NCBI GenBank assembly: GCA_951394045.1
Contig: OX595995.1
Coordinates: 992,001-1,056,000 of the forward strand
DNA: 64,000 nucleotides
Direction of reading: 5' to 3'
From: Nitzschia sp. DOCU1
Lineage: Eukaryota; Bacillariophyta; Bacillariophyceae; Bacillariales; Bacillariaceae
Part shown: positions 28,149 through 39,400 of the stretch, one piece after another
Numbering within the stretch: the first letter of the stretch is position 1
Layout: the number at the start of each line of letters is the position of its first letter
Made by a program: the position numbers and the translations under genes
Notes under the pieces: generated by a model
Database searches by the model: none
Told to the model about the DNA's origin: nothing
The model's input: the letters and a program-made list of their open reading frames with translations, nothing else

Positions 28149-29791
28149 CTATACAATCTCTTCTCCCCCATTCGTTGTAGCCGCGGACGATTCTATCGTC
28201 TTGTTGTCTTTGGTTGTTTGATAATGAATTCGCAATCCCTTGTCTCCTGGCATGGGCAATGGTAAAAATTCTGGTTCTCGTTTGGATGGCATCAATATAG
28301 CTTTCCATATTGGCATGGAGGCTCCATAGACTTGTTGAAAATTCCGCTTGTAGCTGCCCAAACTATACGGATTGATCCATTTCTTGTTGAGCCGAGCAGC
28401 CTTGCGTCGATTGGTAAAATTGCCATGGAATTCAATAGTCGTTTGTGCCGTCAAACACAAATACAAATGAAAGCCACCCAAACATGCCACGGCAATCCCC
28501 ACTGCCAAACACAACATGAATGCCAAGGAGACTGGAAGTCGTTCCTTGGTCGTAGGTACCATGGGATAAAAGTGTTTCCATTCGCCAGTCTTACGATATT
28601 CTTGGATTTGATGTCTATATAGGACGCCCGAAGTGTTTTGAAAGGGTTCAAAAGCCACAATCGCTCCATAAATCATGGCCAACTCGACGAACCACAAGAA
28701 ATTACAAAAGTAACGATAATTGAAATAGCCGACTTGAGAGTAATAGTAGTAGAGGTGTGTGCAGTAGAGCAATGAAGTAGATAGGACGTGAGTTAGCGTT
28801 TGAGAGTCCAACTAGCAGCAATTCTTTTCTTTTGTTCGCTACACTTACTCGCATTGAACATCCATGGACAATAATGATCCAAACACAAGACCAATGTTTT
28901 GGTGACATGATCATAATGTGCTCTAGGTGGTTTTGGTTGATGAGAACGTGCACAATATCCCCATTCGTCAGGTGCCATGAGCATCCAACTACGAATTTGA
29001 TGCGCCGATGGTAATGGTGCCTGTTGTTTGACGGGGGATGCCTTGCGAGTTGCCGTCTTTCGAATCTTGACACCACCACCATTGGAAGTAGTAGTAGCAT
29101 GATCAGCAGATGTAGGACTGGTGGTGGGCGGTGACGATGTCATGAGATTCGAGTCTGTCGTTACTTCCATGGTATTGCCATTGCCATTGGAAGGTGTGAC
29201 TACTTCTTCCACATCATCCTGCTGTTGTTGTTGTATTTGCTGTTGTTCTTGTAACGATCGTTGATGCCGTCGTTGAACGCGAATACTCATGCGCATTTCA
29301 TAGTCTCGTCGAAACATTTCGACTTGTTGCGGTGTTTCAGGAAAGTCCAGGGACGTCGCTCGTGCCAATTCGCGTACCACTTTGTCATAGGACGGACCCT
29401 TGTTGGGAGTTCGAACGCACATGTAATAATTGAAACAAATTTCCACCAACAAAAATACCACGAATGCCACATGACCATAGACGATCCAATCGTAACCCGT
29501 CGCAGCGTGTTTGCGTTGCATCATGGGCAACAAAATAGTAAAAAAAGTCCACGTCAAACCATAGATAATAGTCGAAGCAAAAATGATCAAGAGTGGACCC
29601 AAAATCAAGACAAACTTTTCGACGGACCAGGTAATGACATCCAGACAAGTATCCCAGACATTGTCGCCGGGTCGAAATTGAAACCAACGCCCGTGGCGGC
29701 CAAAGACAGCAAAGGATCGTCTGGAGTTATTGGACGCAGTAGCATTATTGCTGCTTCCAGCAGCAGCTGCTACTGAGACGGGATTCACCAT
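28149..29791 (-). CDS. DHHC-type palmitoyltransferase with degenerate zinc site, two exons
   Basis: Exon 1 is 29791-28849 and exon 2 is 28732-28149 (508 aa). The 116-nt intron (28848-28733) is GTAAGT..CAAG. Splicing gives CLDHYCPWMFNAIGYFNYRYF, the core of the DHHC Cys-rich domain with DHYC in place of DHHC. Four helices fit: two near residues 50-95, one after the CRD, and one at LAFMLCLAVGIAVACLGGF. Upstream of DHYC the usual Cys/His zinc ligands (C..C, HC..C..C) are mostly missing: WGYCARSHQPKPPRAHYDHVTKTLVLC. A long Gln/Thr/Ser insertion sits at about 185-250. The enzyme adds palmitate to Cys of target proteins in Golgi or ER membranes. DHYC is used by yeast Akr1/Pfa5, so activity is possible. 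Confidence 0.78.
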
Positions 29792-30236
29792 GGCTTATAA
29801 TGATAATAATGATGGGAAAGTACGCAAATACAAGCAGACAAGGCAACTCTTTCTTCAGACCAGGAGGGGTGGGTCATACTGTACAAATGGAATAGAGGTG
29901 AAAGCATCCAGTCATTGTCGCTGCTCTTTGCCATCTGTTTTGTACCGGTTGAATGCGGCGTGGCGGGTGGGCCGCGCGCGTGCAAAACACGTCGATGGAC
30001 TCAATCGATTGCCTTGACGAACGGTAACGAACACTTGCATTCCAAAAGCGGCCATGGCGAGACGGACGATGAGAGACGCGTTCCATAGTAACCATCGATC
30101 CAAATCGACAAATCCTCTCATTGATCATCTCGGTCTCATTTCATTTTACCTTCTTCTCTCTCCCTTGAAGCCTCCATCGATGGACTTGTTCACGAGCGTA
30201 CACTATTCTGGTGGGTGCATTGTTCGGTAGTAAAAA
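29792..30236. promoter_or_regulatory. Divergent upstream region, no specific site recognised
   Basis: Head-to-head upstream region of the DHHC gene (minus) and the URI1-like gene (plus), about 0.45 kb, with a CG-rich core near 29970-29985. No clear motif stands out. Confidence 0.3.
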
Positions 30237-31625
30237 ATGGCAGCAGACGCATCATCGTCCTCGTCGTCGTCAGGGGGGCCGGCAGCACTACCGCCACCAC
30301 CGACTCTTTTGTCGACAGCCCAAGTGGATGAATTGCTCGAGACAGTCTTGTCATCTTCCTCCAAGCTTCAAGGCCGCAATGTATTGATTCCATTGTCCAA
30401 ATATGCCTTTGTACCGGGAACATTGCAACCACAAACCCTGCCAAGTAACAGCGTTGACAAACAGGAACTTGTCTACATTGCCAACAAGGACAAGAATGAT
30501 GGGGCACCCCACGTGATAGAACAAACCACTTCTCAAGTCAGAGACTGGTTATTGCCCTGTTCGTCGACTGCCAAAACAACGACAACGAGCAAGAACAACA
30601 ACCCAGCACCTTCTCCCTCCACTACGACGACGACGAAAACTACTACTGCTACGACGACAGCTTCGAGCAATAGACCCCATGTCTCTGCATCATCAGCACC
30701 ATCACAGCAACAAATGCCGTCACCTTTTGTCGAAATTCAAGAAGAATATGATGACCAAGGCAATCCGATTCGTGCCAATGTTGTAGATATCAATCAACGG
30801 TTGGAAGCTCTTTGGAATTTGAATGAGAATGACGGTGAAACCAAAACCAATGGTAATTGGATGGACACGATATTGGTCGAACCACCAGCATCATCATCAT
30901 CCACAACAAACAACGCAGTGGTAGACTCTGCCATTGCAGAAGAAGCACCACCCAAACAATTGTCGGATCAAGAGTATCAACAACTAGCGCAACGATTAGA
31001 TGAATTGGCGCGGCTCGAAGAACAAGAAGAAGCAGCAGCAGAACGAAATGGTGGTGTTAGTAGTAGGAGTAATAGCAGTGCACCACTCCCAAAGTCATCC
31101 ACAGTGGGGCGGCAAAAGGCTGTTGTAAAACCCAAAGGAGGAGGTGGATGGAAAAAGGGATTCTTAAACTCGGGAGCCGGGTCGTCTTCATCACCCAAGA
31201 AAACGCCAAAGGGAAAACAACCATCGGCATCAATACCTGCTGCTACTACTACTACTACTACAACAGTATCAGGCTCTGCTACTGCAACGACAAACTCTGC
31301 TACTCCTACCGTCAAAATTGATATCAGTCAGAATCAAGTACAAGAAATTCCAAGGATTGGAACGCAAAAGGTCCCGCCCAAACATGGACAACAACAAAGA
31401 GAGGAAGAATCAGTATCCATCTTTTCTTCCAATGTGGTAATTCAAGAACGTCCTGTCGTGATGGAGCGTCCTTCTGTAATGGAACGCAAGCCACAACAAC
31501 AACAAGCATCGCGATTGGCATCCTCTACTGCTGCTACTACGAATCAACGACAAACGTTATCAAGTGACGACAACAAACCCAAACGCATGTCGCGGTTTGC
31601 TCAAGAACGACTGGGACGGGGTTGA
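30237..31625 (+). CDS. URI1/Bud27-like unconventional prefoldin
   Basis: 462 aa from the ATG at 30237. Residues about 25-100 fit a prefoldin alpha-type module with the hallmark LIPLSKYAFVPGTLQP (compare the VP.G..AF.PG.L motif of URI1). A VEIQEEYDDQGNPI block follows, then an acidic Glu/Gln coiled segment (LSDQEYQQLAQRLDELARLEEQEE, about 240-265). The C-terminal VVIQERPVVMERP...PKRMSRFAQER resembles the URI1/DUF3835 end (a V.ER and SRF.. motif). URI1 works with RPB5 and R2TP/HSP90 to assemble RNA polymerases. Long Ser/Thr/Gln low-complexity runs, including codon repeats near 31240, separate the conserved blocks. Homology is weak, so the name is tentative. Confidence 0.55.
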   Translation: MAADASSSSSSSGGPAALPPPPTLLSTAQVDELLETVLSSSSKLQGRNVLIPLSKYAFVPGTLQPQTLPSNSVDKQELVYIANKDKNDGAPHVIEQTTSQVRDWLLPCSSTAKTTTTSKNNNPAPSPSTTTTTKTTTATTTASSNRPHVSASSAPSQQQMPSPFVEIQEEYDDQGNPIRANVVDINQRLEALWNLNENDGETKTNGNWMDTILVEPPASSSSTTNNAVVDSAIAEEAPPKQLSDQEYQQLAQRLDELARLEEQEEAAAERNGGVSSRSNSSAPLPKSSTVGRQKAVVKPKGGGGWKKGFLNSGAGSSSSPKKTPKGKQPSASIPAATTTTTTTVSGSATATTNSATPTVKIDISQNQVQEIPRIGTQKVPPKHGQQQREEESVSIFSSNVVIQERPVVMERPSVMERKPQQQQASRLASSTAATTNQRQTLSSDDNKPKRMSRFAQERLGRG

Positions 31626-31881
31626 GCAATCGCTGCAACTTACGTTCTCTACTTCTCTACTACGACTCTGTGCAATATCCTATCGTTTAGATGCTTTTGC
31701 TGGAGTCATCTGAATGAGGAAACGAGGTCAGATAATTTGTCTCACTAGCAAGCTAACGCTTCAGTAGCCCACAATATAGAACAGAGCATCGGCAAGAACC
31801 AAGGATCGCTAGGTCTTACTCAGGGTAGTATTTTTGCCTAATTGTCCATATTATAGTTGCAAAAGAACATCTCTGACAATC

Positions 31882-33147
31882 CTATGCGATTTCGACACAG
31901 ACTTTCTTTCCCGTCGAAAAAGTGTAGCATCGGGGGACGTCTCGTCGTGGAGCGTCATCATCCAACCCTACAATACATCGCTCCAACGTTCCCCATTCAC
32001 TATCAAAGTTGGTTCCTTGCAAGAATCTTCGAATATCGGTTCCTTCATAAAACTCATCGGTATTGTCGGTAGACCAAATACGGAATACGCGGAATTGGTG
32101 TGTCTCAATCAAGTGAGACGTCTTGGAATATGTGTGCATCAAAAATTGTTCTGTGGATCGAACGTCTGTTGGAAGTTTTTGTGTGTACATGTGAAGGATG
32201 GGGTGCACAAAATAATCGTAGGCGGCAAGCGGAGAGACGAAGGATCCCCTATCGTTAATGCCCAGGTGCTGTTGGCAAGAAGAGGATACAACTGTCTTGG
32301 GCTGCTTCTGAGTCATCTTGAGGAGCTTATCATAAGGGACCTTGGAATAGTAGCCCGAGTCATCCCGAATACGATGGACAATATCATATTTCCGAGATGC
32401 CAGAGGCGATTGTTGCATGTGGTAGTAGCATTGCGCGAGGGATTCGAATTGGCGAACATGATTCTGGATGCGGTGCATGTTGTGCTCTTTCTCCTTCTTT
32501 TTATCTGCTCGCTGTTTGTAGTACTGGCGGTTGACGACGGGATCTTCGGCACCCACAAATACGTCGTCATTTATTACCGTTACCCCAGGTAGCGCATTCA
32601 GGTAGTCCGCAACTTCCTTCGTGTTGTAGAACGCTTGCTTTGCCTTTCCTCCCCTTCTGACCGACGAATGGTTAGTATTTGATAATACCAAGGCCACATC
32701 AAAGTCAACCTCAAAGTTGTCATGCCAATGTCGAAAGAGCATTTCCTCCTTGTTTTCGAGCTCAAGTCGAGATAACTGACCAGTTATGCAAACAAACGCC
32801 CGTGGTCTTGCATTTACAAGTATAGTCGCTTCGGCAGGGAGTTTGGGAAGTCTTCTAGCACGAGTGGTAGGATAAATGAATTCATTGTCCGTTTCCCTGC
32901 TATGGGTTGCCATGTTCCGACGCCCGACTCGTGACAAGACTATTGACACAGTAGCCTGTTGCAAAGATACCAGCATGCACCCCAACAGGGCACAGGTGAC
33001 AGCAATTTCTTTCCTTGGTAGCCTGAACGTCATGGTTAAAGTTTCAATATGGGGGGAAAGGTATTTGGGCCCGTTGTGTAACCATTTTCCAACCACTTGC
33101 CTCCAATGGTCGTTGGAAGCTGCTTCCGAAAATCCGTTTTTCCGCAT
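31882..33147 (-). CDS. Type II membrane protein, putative glycosyltransferase-like
   Basis: 421 aa from the ATG at 33147. A second ATG at 33033 gives a shorter tail before the helix EIAVTCALLGCMLVSLQ. The lumenal part opens with RAFVCITGQLSRLELENK and has FDVALVLSN, then YDIVHRIRDDSGYYSKVPYDKLL, GINDRGSFVSPLAAYDYF and RSTEQFLMHTYS. This ordering (a strand, an R.RDD-like motif, then DRG.F.S...A..YF and TEQ.L) recalls poorly characterised eukaryotic GT-A-like families. I do not recognise a specific one. Golgi localisation and sugar transfer are inference. Confidence 0.52.
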   Translation of the reverse strand: MRKNGFSEAASNDHWRQVVGKWLHNGPKYLSPHIETLTMTFRLPRKEIAVTCALLGCMLVSLQQATVSIVLSRVGRRNMATHSRETDNEFIYPTTRARRLPKLPAEATILVNARPRAFVCITGQLSRLELENKEEMLFRHWHDNFEVDFDVALVLSNTNHSSVRRGGKAKQAFYNTKEVADYLNALPGVTVINDDVFVGAEDPVVNRQYYKQRADKKKEKEHNMHRIQNHVRQFESLAQCYYHMQQSPLASRKYDIVHRIRDDSGYYSKVPYDKLLKMTQKQPKTVVSSSCQQHLGINDRGSFVSPLAAYDYFVHPILHMYTQKLPTDVRSTEQFLMHTYSKTSHLIETHQFRVFRIWSTDNTDEFYEGTDIRRFLQGTNFDSEWGTLERCIVGLDDDAPRRDVPRCYTFSTGKKVCVEIA

Positions 33148-33547
33148 CCGCGAGAAAAATTAATGAGGCGTTGGGCTTTACTTTCTTTGTACGTGGAATT
33201 CCTACTGTATTCTGTGTACATCCCGGCTGTGTGCGTCGGGCGGGGTGTCGTAGTGCGACAGCATACATAGGCATTCGAAATACCGTTTGTATACCGAGCA
33301 CGCGCGGCGGCCGTCTGAATGAGCAATATAAGATATATTCATGTCTAAATGGTACAGTACACCACCAACGAGTGAGCCACGCCCACCTATCGATGCCGGA
33401 AAAGGGATGGTGGTTGAAATGCTCGTCAGAGTTCTATCAAAAAGTAGGATGGTTATCGTTTTTATAGCACTAGTGCTACTGTCGGACATTCGTTGTTGCG
33501 ACGATGATGCGCTCGGGTGTCTATGGCTACCAGCCCTTTGGCATGAA

Positions 33548-35110
33548 CTAATTTTCGCACTCCCCCAATCGGGCCGAACACTCAGGCACCGTATGATATT
33601 TCGCCAGTACAACCACCCCAGTCATTAGACCAACCAGACAGAAAAGAACAACCGACAGCGCGTATGCTGCTTTCCGCCAAATCGTGATTTGCATCTTATT
33701 TATGGGTTCAAGAGCGGACCGGACCATTGCTGCCATGGATAACTGGAAGGAAATTTGAACCCAGCCGTAGGGGGCAATGTAGGGGAAGATGCTCGCCAAA
33801 CAATATACGGCAGCTTCTGGCCCGACAGCGAGAGCGAGGAAATAGTTCAGGATGGCCCCTGGCATCATACAGTCTGGCCCTGTGAAGCAGTCCACGGGAT
33901 CATGGTGGCTTAACGGAGAATAAAGAAACAAATGCGCATAGATCGCCGCTGGGAATCCAGTGTCGGTAAAGGATTGCATCAAAAGCGTAGTGCCCACAAA
34001 TTTTGCTACTGGCTTCACCACCGCTACCATGTCCAACGTAAAAATCTGTTTGAAAGGATTCAACGCACATAATCCGATTCCAAAGAGCACCAAGGCAACA
34101 ACGATTGCGACCAAGTGAACATCCCACCCCAGGGCGTAACATACCAGCATGGCTCCAACCGAAAGCACTACACAATAGCCGGGAATCGACAAATTGGCTT
34201 CTTTACCACAAACTTCCTCCTCGGAATTCGTGTAGGGTAGCGTGGCAGTATGGTCGCCATCATCACTGGACGATGTCTGGTTCCCACTAAGGCCGTCCGA
34301 GTCCTGCTCGATTTCCTTTAGTTCCAAATCCGATACCAGAAGTTGACGAGGGTCGCGGCTCACTCGTTCGTACTCCTCTGGTACAAGGGCAGAGCCCAAC
34401 GAAGAGGCTTTCAAGATAGCCATCAATGAAAGTGCCCATGTGATAGCCACTGGAAGAAAGGTACTCCAAAAGAAATCCAGCCAGCCAATGGTATCATAGG
34501 CAAGGCAAACCAGCAAAACGCTATGGAAGCTACCAGTGACTGTGAACGCCGAGCCAACGACTGATCCAGCGCGCGTCGCCACTTGCATCAAGACGCTTCT
34601 GATTTCATCTTCCGAAGTTTGTCCACTCGTTTCTTGCAATATGTCACGGGCGACCATGGGAGTCCAAATGGCCGAGACTATCGATGCCTTGATGTAGAGA
34701 GAAGCAACATCGGCATAGTGTCTCGTTCCGTCACTCAAAGTCCAACGTCGTATATTTCTGATAACTGTAGGATAAAAGTGAATCAACACTTGCTTCATGA
34801 ATGCAACCGCGCCAATGTACATTATCACTTCGGTAGGAAGCGCCCACTTTACACGAAACTCTGGGTTTACGTGTTGACCATCCTCATCTGTCGGCAGCGC
34901 CAAAAGTTTGCGAAGTCCCACCATGCCAATACCAAGGAAAAAGGCAAGCCATTCTTTTCTCGGCTTGGAAATAAAGGCGATACCAACGACAGAAAGGAGC
35001 CAATAGATGGCGACGGCCCACTTGCCAGACGTGCTGAATTCGCTGCTTACATCAATGTGGACATAATCACCCAAGACTCGAGCGTCATGCAATGCTTTTT
35101 CTGGTGACAT
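33548..35110 (-). CDS. Polytopic membrane protein, transporter-like, unknown family
   Basis: 520 aa from the ATG at 35110. The open frame continues upstream to 35374, but that extension is Arg-rich and not protein-like. About ten to twelve hydrophobic helices are arranged in two halves, separated by an acidic Ser/Asp loop (about residues 240-300). The second half has SFTDTGFPAAIYAHLFLYSPLSHHDP and ILNYFLALAVGPEAAVYCLAS, which look like re-entrant or substrate-site stretches of secondary transporters. I cannot assign the family. The gene is divergent from the small gene at 35578. Confidence 0.55.
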   Translation of the reverse strand: MSPEKALHDARVLGDYVHIDVSSEFSTSGKWAVAIYWLLSVVGIAFISKPRKEWLAFFLGIGMVGLRKLLALPTDEDGQHVNPEFRVKWALPTEVIMYIGAVAFMKQVLIHFYPTVIRNIRRWTLSDGTRHYADVASLYIKASIVSAIWTPMVARDILQETSGQTSEDEIRSVLMQVATRAGSVVGSAFTVTGSFHSVLLVCLAYDTIGWLDFFWSTFLPVAITWALSLMAILKASSLGSALVPEEYERVSRDPRQLLVSDLELKEIEQDSDGLSGNQTSSSDDGDHTATLPYTNSEEEVCGKEANLSIPGYCVVLSVGAMLVCYALGWDVHLVAIVVALVLFGIGLCALNPFKQIFTLDMVAVVKPVAKFVGTTLLMQSFTDTGFPAAIYAHLFLYSPLSHHDPVDCFTGPDCMMPGAILNYFLALAVGPEAAVYCLASIFPYIAPYGWVQISFQLSMAAMVRSALEPINKMQITIWRKAAYALSVVLFCLVGLMTGVVVLAKYHTVPECSARLGECEN

Positions 35111-35577
35111 TGTGTAGGCAGCTCGACCTGATGCTAGTAGAGAGTCGCTCAACACGCTAATGAAAGAACGAACCAGAAAAACGGTATCAAGTGATATCGA
35201 AAGGGTCGGTAGAGCGAAGAGAGAGCGCCCGCCAAGCCTGCGACTAAAACATACCTTCTTTTCGCCGCGCCGTATCGTGATGCGGAATCGACGGAAGCAG
35301 AGAAAATCTCCGCGACTTGCCAAGACCAGGCAGGCTGGCGCGAATTTTCGTTGCCGCCAGGCGCGGATGCACAAGGCTTATGTAATTGGCATTGGCGAAC
35401 GGTACGGACAATGTACACGACTCAGCATGATGGGTTCCGGCTTGATCCTGTACCCGGATATGTGGATGCCAACTGTGATTGCTCGTGAACCAGATCCGAA
35501 TCCAATCTTGAATGTTGCCCCACAAAAAAGAGAGATACCCCCTTCGTCCACAACAACAGTTCGAGATTACATTCAAC
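35111..35577. promoter_or_regulatory. Divergent upstream region, no specific site recognised
   Basis: About 0.47 kb between two head-to-head genes. Overlapping open frames on both strands (35149-35418, 35160-35594, 35244-35987) contradict each other and carry no domain, so they are treated as chance. Confidence 0.3.
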
Positions 35578-36063
35578 ATGTCAACCGCCATTGAGAAACA
35601 AGCTAGAAACTTGGTGGGTGAAGTTATCCGAGCCACAGTCCAGCTCGAAGCTGCCCCTCCATCCGACGACAGTCTGGAAAGCAGCGGCAGTATCGATACA
35701 TCGTCCTTCGGCAGTCTTGCGAGCCGAATATCTCTCGACCAAGAGAATTCCTCTACGACATCTGAGCCGAGGAAACATCGCAATGCCATCTTGATGGTTG
35801 TCAGTAAAACCAAAGTTGTCTTCTTTGGCCTTTTGAAGCAGGGTGTTCTTTTCTCAAAGACAATACTCGACGAAATTCCTCTCTCCGAATTTCCAAGAAC
35901 CGATATCACGACCGTTGACACTGAACAAAGCCATCTTGGTGATCCAAACTGTCTGTCGGTGAAAATTGGATCTATTGATGGATCCATTTATACCTTGGGC
36001 TGTTCCAAGAGACAGTTGAAGGCTTTAACAAAGGTTCAAAGACTGCTTGTTCCTTCGAACTAA
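35578..36063 (+). CDS. Small protein of unknown function
   Basis: 161 aa from the ATG at 35578 (an upstream in-frame ATG at 35512 adds 22 basic residues). A helical N-terminus (TAIEKQARNLVGEVIRATVQLE) and a Ser-rich linker (about 30-60) lead to a beta-rich C-terminal half. The strands are AILMVVSKTKVVFFGLL, GVLFSKTILDEIPLSEF and CLSVKIGSIDGSIYTLGC, followed by a helix. The second half looks like a small PH-like barrel, which is an impression from strand spacing only. No signal or membrane segment is present. The function is unknown. Confidence 0.45.
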   Translation: MSTAIEKQARNLVGEVIRATVQLEAAPPSDDSLESSGSIDTSSFGSLASRISLDQENSSTTSEPRKHRNAILMVVSKTKVVFFGLLKQGVLFSKTILDEIPLSEFPRTDITTVDTEQSHLGDPNCLSVKIGSIDGSIYTLGCSKRQLKALTKVQRLLVPSN

Positions 36064-36494
36064 CTAAAGCGACAGCTGACACCGTGACGATTCATCGTTG
36101 ACGACGAATCCGAAAATCATTTGTTCTCTCATGATTATCTCTTGTGGTCAAATCTCAACTACGGTAATACATACGTCGGAAGCAACTCATCAAAGTACGT
36201 TGTGGGCCAGACTACAACGTATGACTTCGATCTGCAAACTCCGATTAACAAGTCGACGCTTACCTTGGAGAAATGCTAAACTGCGACTAGAAATCCTTGA
36301 TTTGCAACCTACAAACTTCTCTAGTGTTAGTATTGTTGTGAACAATAGGAGGATACCGCCAATACTTGTACTACCGATCAGATCAATACGCCAGCACAGT
36401 CCAACGAACGGCGTGCACTTTTGTGAATTGGCCATGGTTCGCCAAACAACTCCAGACTAATCCTACTAATGGCGAGAAAAACTGCTGAGCTTTG
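36064..36494. other. Convergent intergenic region, nothing recognised
   Basis: 0.43 kb between convergent 3' ends. The open frames there (36098-36460, 36190-36435) show no domain or codon pattern of interest. Confidence 0.4.
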
Positions 36495-39400
36495 TCATCG
36501 AAGAGCCGGAAAATGGCCCGCTGCCCATTCCATCCCACGACCTGCAAGCTGTAAATGGCGGCAAAGCTCAAGGATGAACGAGGTCGTGATCCCCATCACA
36601 ATGAGTTCCTCAGGATTTTCTGTAGATGCAGTCTCCATGACTTCCTGGAATTGTTCCGACCATTTAGTAACGATACTGAAACGCAAGTCCCGGAAATCGC
36701 GGAAGGAGGCAGCCGCCGTAATTGCTCGTACAGTGTTGCCACTTTGGGGGCGAAAACGCCCGTCTGGATAGGCAGACGACAACTTATGACTGATCTCATG
36801 CATCTGGATCCCAGCACTGTCCAAGAATCTAGCATAGGCACAGGGCCACAAATTCCGTGAGTCGGCCCCCGTTTTCGCCTGTGCTTGCTCTACATACTTG
36901 ACGACCATCCGAAGTGCTTTCACCAAAAGAAGCGCCTGCGTCTCTGACTCGCATATTTCAGAAACCATACCGCTCATCGACTGACTGTGCAACTTCTGGG
37001 CAAACCCAAAGTATGGTTCGAGCAGAGCTGATTGAAGTTCGCCCTTAAGCGTCAAACTCAACGATTTCAACTCGGCCTCAGTCTTGCAAAGTTCCTCACA
37101 CATGACTGTTGCCGCAGAAGGAGCGATGACCGATCGGCTGCTATCACCACAATGCTCTTGGATCGTTCCACTTTGCGAAACGATCCGGGCCAAGTTTCGG
37201 GCTTTCTTCAGAAAGGTCCCCATCACCTCGAAATACCGAAGAGTATTTGTTTCGACCACAATTCGGCTGCTCTTCGGGAAAATGAAGAGCTCGATGAGAG
37301 CGAAAATGATCACTCCAACAAAAATAAGCTGGATTCGCTGTGGAATATAGCCTTCGATGTCAAAATCAACTTTGACCGAACCATACATCATACTGCCGAT
37401 GCTTGTCGCAGCGTAGGAATACTGATATGCGTGGTCATCTTTTTTCATGTAGATGACAAAGAATGTGAAGAAAGCTATGGCAAGGATCTTGACGGAATCT
37501 TGGCTTGCAGGGAAAAACTCAACGACGAGCAAGGCATAGGCCGCAGCGAATAAGGTTCCGACTAGTCTATCGACAGCTTTGTGGAACGAGCTTCCAGTGG
37601 TAGGAAGGTTGACACTTGCCACAGTCAATCCAGGCCAAAGACCAAATGGCTCGGAAACTTCCCACAATTGAGGAACTGCAATCCAAAGTGAAGCAAACAT
37701 CATGCCCAACGCCGTTTTCAATGCCAGTCGACGTTTTATTGAATCCCTCCAGTGCCATTTTGGAGTCCACCACGCTTTCAGAATGCTGTTGATAGGCAGC
37801 CCTAAGCGTGCGTAGAAAAAGGCCGAAACAGTTACAAGTAGTCCTTGATCTTCGTCGTCACTTTGGGCCCCTTGACTATTTGGCGCCTCCGAAGGTGGCA
37901 CCGAGGCACAATGCTCCAAAAGTGCTTCTGCGATTGATAGCAACGAGTTTATCGAAGTCGATCGGCGTGCAACATGTGCAAATATTGGTACCGAGCTGGC
38001 AGGAACGCGATTTCCAACTTCTCTAGCCACTTGAAGCTCTGTTATCACTCGCTTCACCGCCCGTCCAAACGCCCGTTTGGTCTTGTCCAAGGCATCCGAC
38101 AGCTGCGTCGTCTCAACAGAATCAAGTAATTCGCTGGCAGTAGTAGGGTCCGCTTGCCGATTTAAAGCAACACTTACATGGATCAGGGAATCAATGAAGC
38201 CATGATACTCATGGCCCAACTCGCTGGCAATGACTCTACGAATGTGTCGGGTTGAAATCGCATTTGTTGCAGATTTCTCGCTTTCTTCTTCTCCCAGAAA
38301 TCTTGAGTTCAGAGTGCATCGCAACATTTTCATATATGTCACGACTGCTTCCAATGTCTGTATCCATTTCGCTAACCGCTCCACACGAGCAGCAGCTGCA
38401 GACGAGCGATTCCGGTTGCAAAATGATCCAGCCCTCCAAAGTAGTAGTTCATTCTTCGCTGCTGGAAGCAAACGCTTGAGGTCTTGAATAGTAGAAGTCA
38501 TACGACTGACCAAAACTTCAATGGCAGCTCCAGCCGCTCGCGCCACTGTCGGTGACTCCCCAGTGCTATACGTGTAGTGCCGCGCCTGCACAAATAGAAG
38601 GAAAAAATCTTGGGACAATCCGTCCAAGAGCTTGTGTACTTGTCGCGTAGCCGTATTCGGTCGAAATACGGGTGGAATGATTGGCAAAAGTTGCATGGCA
38701 ACGGCCACCCCCAGACCGATAAGATAGGATCCCATATATCCAAGCGGTTCCCACCACATGGTGGAGTCAAAGCGCACGGGGGCCGCAATGACAACATACA
38801 TGACAAGAATCATGAGATTGGGAGATGTCAACCAGGGGCAAGTCATGATCAATAATGACAGGGCGACTGTTATTGGTGGCAATGAAACCTGAGCCACCAT
38901 TTGAGATGCTTGTCCGAGAAAGTACGCAACAGGCCAACTGACAAGAGTGGTCAAAAGAATACTTGTCGCAAAACCTCGCGCTGCCTGCAAAGCTTCCCCA
39001 GCATTGGAATTGAGCGCCGAATGAAAGAAAATGTTCCCAATCCAGATAGCTCCCAGATAGGTGGGACTCGAGAAGACCAGTGATGAGAAGAAAATGCAAC
39101 TTCCTAATGAGGCCCGTAAAGCCTCCCCGGCCCGTGATGGAAAGTCTCCACCATACTCTTCGATCCTACCAACAGCCCCTTTTATGCCGCAGAAAGCAAG
39201 CAAGGGATTGCAGCAATTCCCACCGCTTCTCGAAGACGGACTTCTCAGAATTGCTTGCTCGATTTGCCCAGTTTCAACATCCAGATTCCACGTGCTACTT
39301 TGATCATGGACAACAACGATGCTGTCTTTACTGGTAAATATGACATTGCCACGTCCCCGACGATTGCTCGCCCCCAAGAGGCCAAAATGCGGCCAGCTCA

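Noticed and set aside
28702..29100. Separate gene overlapping the DHHC intron
   Set aside because: It is a shadow frame running through the intron; splicing at 28848-28733 explains both flanking frames.
35160..35987. Overlapping open frames on both strands upstream of the 35578 gene
   Set aside because: They conflict with each other and with the transporter-like gene start, and none has a domain, signal or plausible codon pattern.
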